A stretch of DNA of 15,088 nucleotides, from positions 1-15,088 of the forward strand of contig JAPXLS010000035.1 of assembly GCA_033809435.1 (NCBI GenBank), given 5' to 3'. The DNA is from JAAZIN01 sp033809435. Its GTDB lineage: Bacteria > Bacillota > Dethiobacteria > DTU022. Shown here one piece after another: positions 13,173 through 15,088 of the stretch. Position numbers and translations under genes: made by a program. The notes under the pieces are model-generated. The model did not search any database and was not told where the DNA came from. It saw nothing but the letters and a program-made list of their open reading frames with translations. The first letter of the stretch is position 1. Each line of letters begins with the position of its first letter.

Positions 13173-15088
13173 ATGCAACTGAAACGCATCGAACTATTCG
13201 GTTTTAAATCCTTTGCCGACAAAACGGAGCTGGAGCTGGAAAAGGGTATCACCGCCGTCATCGGACCGAACGGCTGCGGCAAGAGCAATATTGTTGATGC
13301 GGTGAAATGGGCCCTGGGCGAACAGAGCGTGAAAGCGCTGCGCGGCAACAGGATGGAAGAGGTCATCTTTTCGGGCAGCGCCGGCCGAAAGGCCCTCAAT
13401 TTTGCCGAGGTATCCCTCACCTTCAGCGGCATCGGGCCCACGCTGGACCTGGACTACGAGGAGGTTACCGTGACCCGCCGGATCTATCGCTCCGGCGAAA
13501 GCGAGTACCTGATCAACAATTCACCCTGCCGCCTGAAAGATATAACGGGTCTTTTTCTCGATACCGGGGCCGGCCGGGAGGTATATTCAATTATCGGTCA
13601 GGGCCGCGTCGAGACGATCATCAACAGCAAACCCGAGGATAGAAGGGAGATATTCGAGGAGGCCGCGGGTATCCTGAAGTACAAGCTGCGCAAGAATGAA
13701 GCGCGGCGGCGTTTGGAGGAGACCCGGGAGAACCTGGTGCGGGTGCAGGATCTGGTTATCGAGCTGGAATCGCAGATAGAACCGCTTACCGGCCAGGCGG
13801 AGACGGCGCGGCGTTACCAGGATCTGCGCGGGCAGATCGACAGGGCTCAAAAAGAGCTCCTCTCCCACCGGCTTCACCTCTCCCGGGAGGAACTGGCCGG
13901 GGTGGAGAGGCGGCTGCAGGGCCTTACCGATTCGCTGAGCGAAACGGCGGCGCGCAGCGGGCGGCAGGAGGAGGAGCTGCAGCGGCTTAAACTGCGGCGG
14001 CAGGAGGATGAACGCCGCCACGGAGAACTGGAGCAGCAGGCCGGCAGAGCATCAAGGGAGATGGAGCGGCAGGAAAATGAGCTGCGCCTGCTTGAAGAGA
14101 GGGAAAATCACTGCAGGGAGCAGATATCCCGCAGTGAACAGCGACTGCAGCAGCTTGCCGCCACGATCCGGAGGTTGGGCGATGAAAAAGAGAGCGGCGC
14201 CCGTGAGCTGCAGGCAAAGAGAGAGGCAATTGCCGGGGAAAAGGAGAACTGCCGCCTGCTTCAGGAGAAGATGGAGCAATTTGAAGCGGATTTTTCCGCC
14301 GGAGATGTGGAGCGGCAGCAGCAGAGACTTTACCGGGCCGCAGCCCGCCGGAGGGGGCTGGAATCCGCGCTGGAGGAGATGGGGCAGCAGCAGGAGCGGC
14401 TGAGCCGGCGCCGCGAATCTCTTTTGGGGGATGGAGAGTCCCTGGCCAAAGAGGCGGCCGTTCTTGACGCCAGGCATGCCGAACTTTCCGCCGCCGCCGT
14501 AGAGGCGGAAAAAAACGCCGCAAAGGCTGCAGAGCAGCTTGCCGCAGCTGAACGTCATCTTGAAAAACTGGGCGGAGAACTGGCCCCACTGCAGCAAGGG
14601 GAGCAGCGCTGCCGCGAGGAGCTGGGCGGTTTGAAAAGCCGTCTGCAGTTGCTCCGGGACCAGGAGGCCGGTCTGAGCGGATATTACCGGGGTGTGCGTG
14701 AAATAATTCAAAACAGGGGTTCCCTTTCAGGGATTGTCGGCCCCGTCGTCGATCTGATCACGGTGGAAAAGCGCTTTCAGAGAGCCATTGAAGCCGCACT
14801 CGGGCCGGCGCTGCAGTACATAGTTGTTGATACCGAGAGCGCCGCCCTGGAGGCAATTCGCTTTCTCAAGGAGAGGAAGCTGGGCTGGTGCACTTTTCTG
14901 CCGCTGGATACGATTCGCCTGGCTGAAACCAATCTGGAGCGCTTTCCGGCCTGGCGCGATCTTGAAGATGTTTACGGGAAGGCATCGGAGCTGGTCGAGG
15001 TCAATCCGGCCTATGAAAAGGTGGTCCGCTACCTTCTGGGCTCCATTCTCATCTGCCGCGATCTGAAGGCGGCCACGGAGGCGGCCCG
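13173..15088 (+). CDS. smc: Chromosome partition protein SMC, N-terminal half
   Basis: The first 638 codons of an SMC ATPase; the full protein is normally about 1190 residues, so roughly half lies beyond the edge. The start MQLKRIELFGFKSFADKT is diagnostic. Walker A is GPNGCGKS (31-38), followed by NIVDAVKWALGEQS, and the Q-loop region contains IGQGRVETII (141-150). Residues about 165-500 are a charged coiled coil rich in Glu, Arg, Gln and Leu. The hinge begins near 515 (SGIVGPVVDLI, then AIEAALGPALQYIVVDT). It condenses and segregates chromosomes with ScpA and ScpB. GGGAG (13161-13165) gives 7-nt spacing to the ATG. A terminator lies just upstream and no promoter is visible between, so expression probably relies on read-through or a promoter inside the spoVS region. 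Confidence 0.97.
   Translation, partial: MQLKRIELFGFKSFADKTELELEKGITAVIGPNGCGKSNIVDAVKWALGEQSVKALRGNRMEEVIFSGSAGRKALNFAEVSLTFSGIGPTLDLDYEEVTVTRRIYRSGESEYLINNSPCRLKDITGLFLDTGAGREVYSIIGQGRVETIINSKPEDRREIFEEAAGILKYKLRKNEARRRLEETRENLVRVQDLVIELESQIEPLTGQAETARRYQDLRGQIDRAQKELLSHRLHLSREELAGVERRLQGLTDSLSETAARSGRQEEELQRLKLRRQEDERRHGELEQQAGRASREMERQENELRLLEERENHCREQISRSEQRLQQLAATIRRLGDEKESGARELQAKREAIAGEKENCRLLQEKMEQFEADFSAGDVERQQQRLYRAAARRRGLESALEEMGQQQERLSRRRESLLGDGESLAKEAAVLDARHAELSAAAVEAEKNAAKAAEQLAAAERHLEKLGGELAPLQQGEQRCREELGGLKSRLQLLRDQEAGLSGYYRGVREIIQNRGSLSGIVGPVVDLITVEKRFQRAIEAALGPALQYIVVDTESAALEAIRFLKERKLGWCTFLPLDTIRLAETNLERFPAWRDLEDVYGKASELVEVNPAYEKVVRYLLGSILICRDLKAATEAA

Noticed and set aside
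14052..14711. A 219-codon minus-strand open frame opposite the SMC coiled coil
   Set aside because: It is the Leu/Pro-rich antisense reading of Glu/Gln/Arg-rich coiled-coil codons.
1..15088. CRISPR array, tRNA or rRNA genes, intact insertion sequence or prophage genes
   Set aside because: I looked for regularly spaced repeats, tRNA-like folds and transposase or phage motifs and found none; the only repeats are those listed in the 8173-8515 region.

Overview
The window looks like chromosome of a GC-rich, endospore-forming, anaerobic Firmicute (Clostridia-type). Supporting points are: a plsX-acpP-rnc-smc core as in Bacillus and Clostridium, spore genes (a CotF-type coat protein and SpoVS), strong Shine-Dalgarno sequences with several GTG/TTG starts, clostridial-type PBP1A cysteine modules, and a fused ADP-forming acyl-CoA synthetase typical of fermenters. 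The species cannot be named from this sequence.

Left arm (1-5725, all minus strand). Reading 5' to 3' on the minus strand: a large class A penicillin-binding protein with two fibronectin type III-like domains, a transcription-terminator-like hairpin, a six-hairpin glycosidase (GH125-like), and the first 134 codons of a GPH-family sugar symporter that runs off the window edge. The glycosidase and symporter probably form a small sugar uptake and cleavage unit of unknown substrate.

An AT-rich divergent promoter region (5726-6016) separates this from the right arm (all plus strand). A single-chain ADP-forming acyl-CoA synthetase comes first. Next is a 415-nt non-coding stretch full of inverted and direct repeats that looks like a mosaic of intergenic repeat elements. 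After that come a two-gene CotF-like spore coat operon ending in a good terminator, and a membrane-anchored NusG domain II protein with its own extended -10 promoter.

From 9669 a perfect consensus sigma-A promoter (TTGACA-N17-TATAAT) starts the housekeeping cluster: yceD (DUF177), rpmF (L32), plsX, acpP, rnc, spoVS and the first half of smc. It links ribosome assembly, phospholipid/fatty-acid synthesis, RNA processing and chromosome condensation. Hairpins after rpmF, between plsX and acpP, and just before smc suggest stepped expression. Compared with the Bacillus arrangement, fapR, fabD and fabG are missing and spoVS is inserted between rnc and smc.

I did not find a clearly new multi-gene system. 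The observations most worth checking are an Asn in place of a metal-binding Asp in RNase III, the CotF-like gene pair, the duplicated Cys modules of the PBP, the intergenic repeat mosaic, and the hairpins inside the lipid/RNA-processing cluster.
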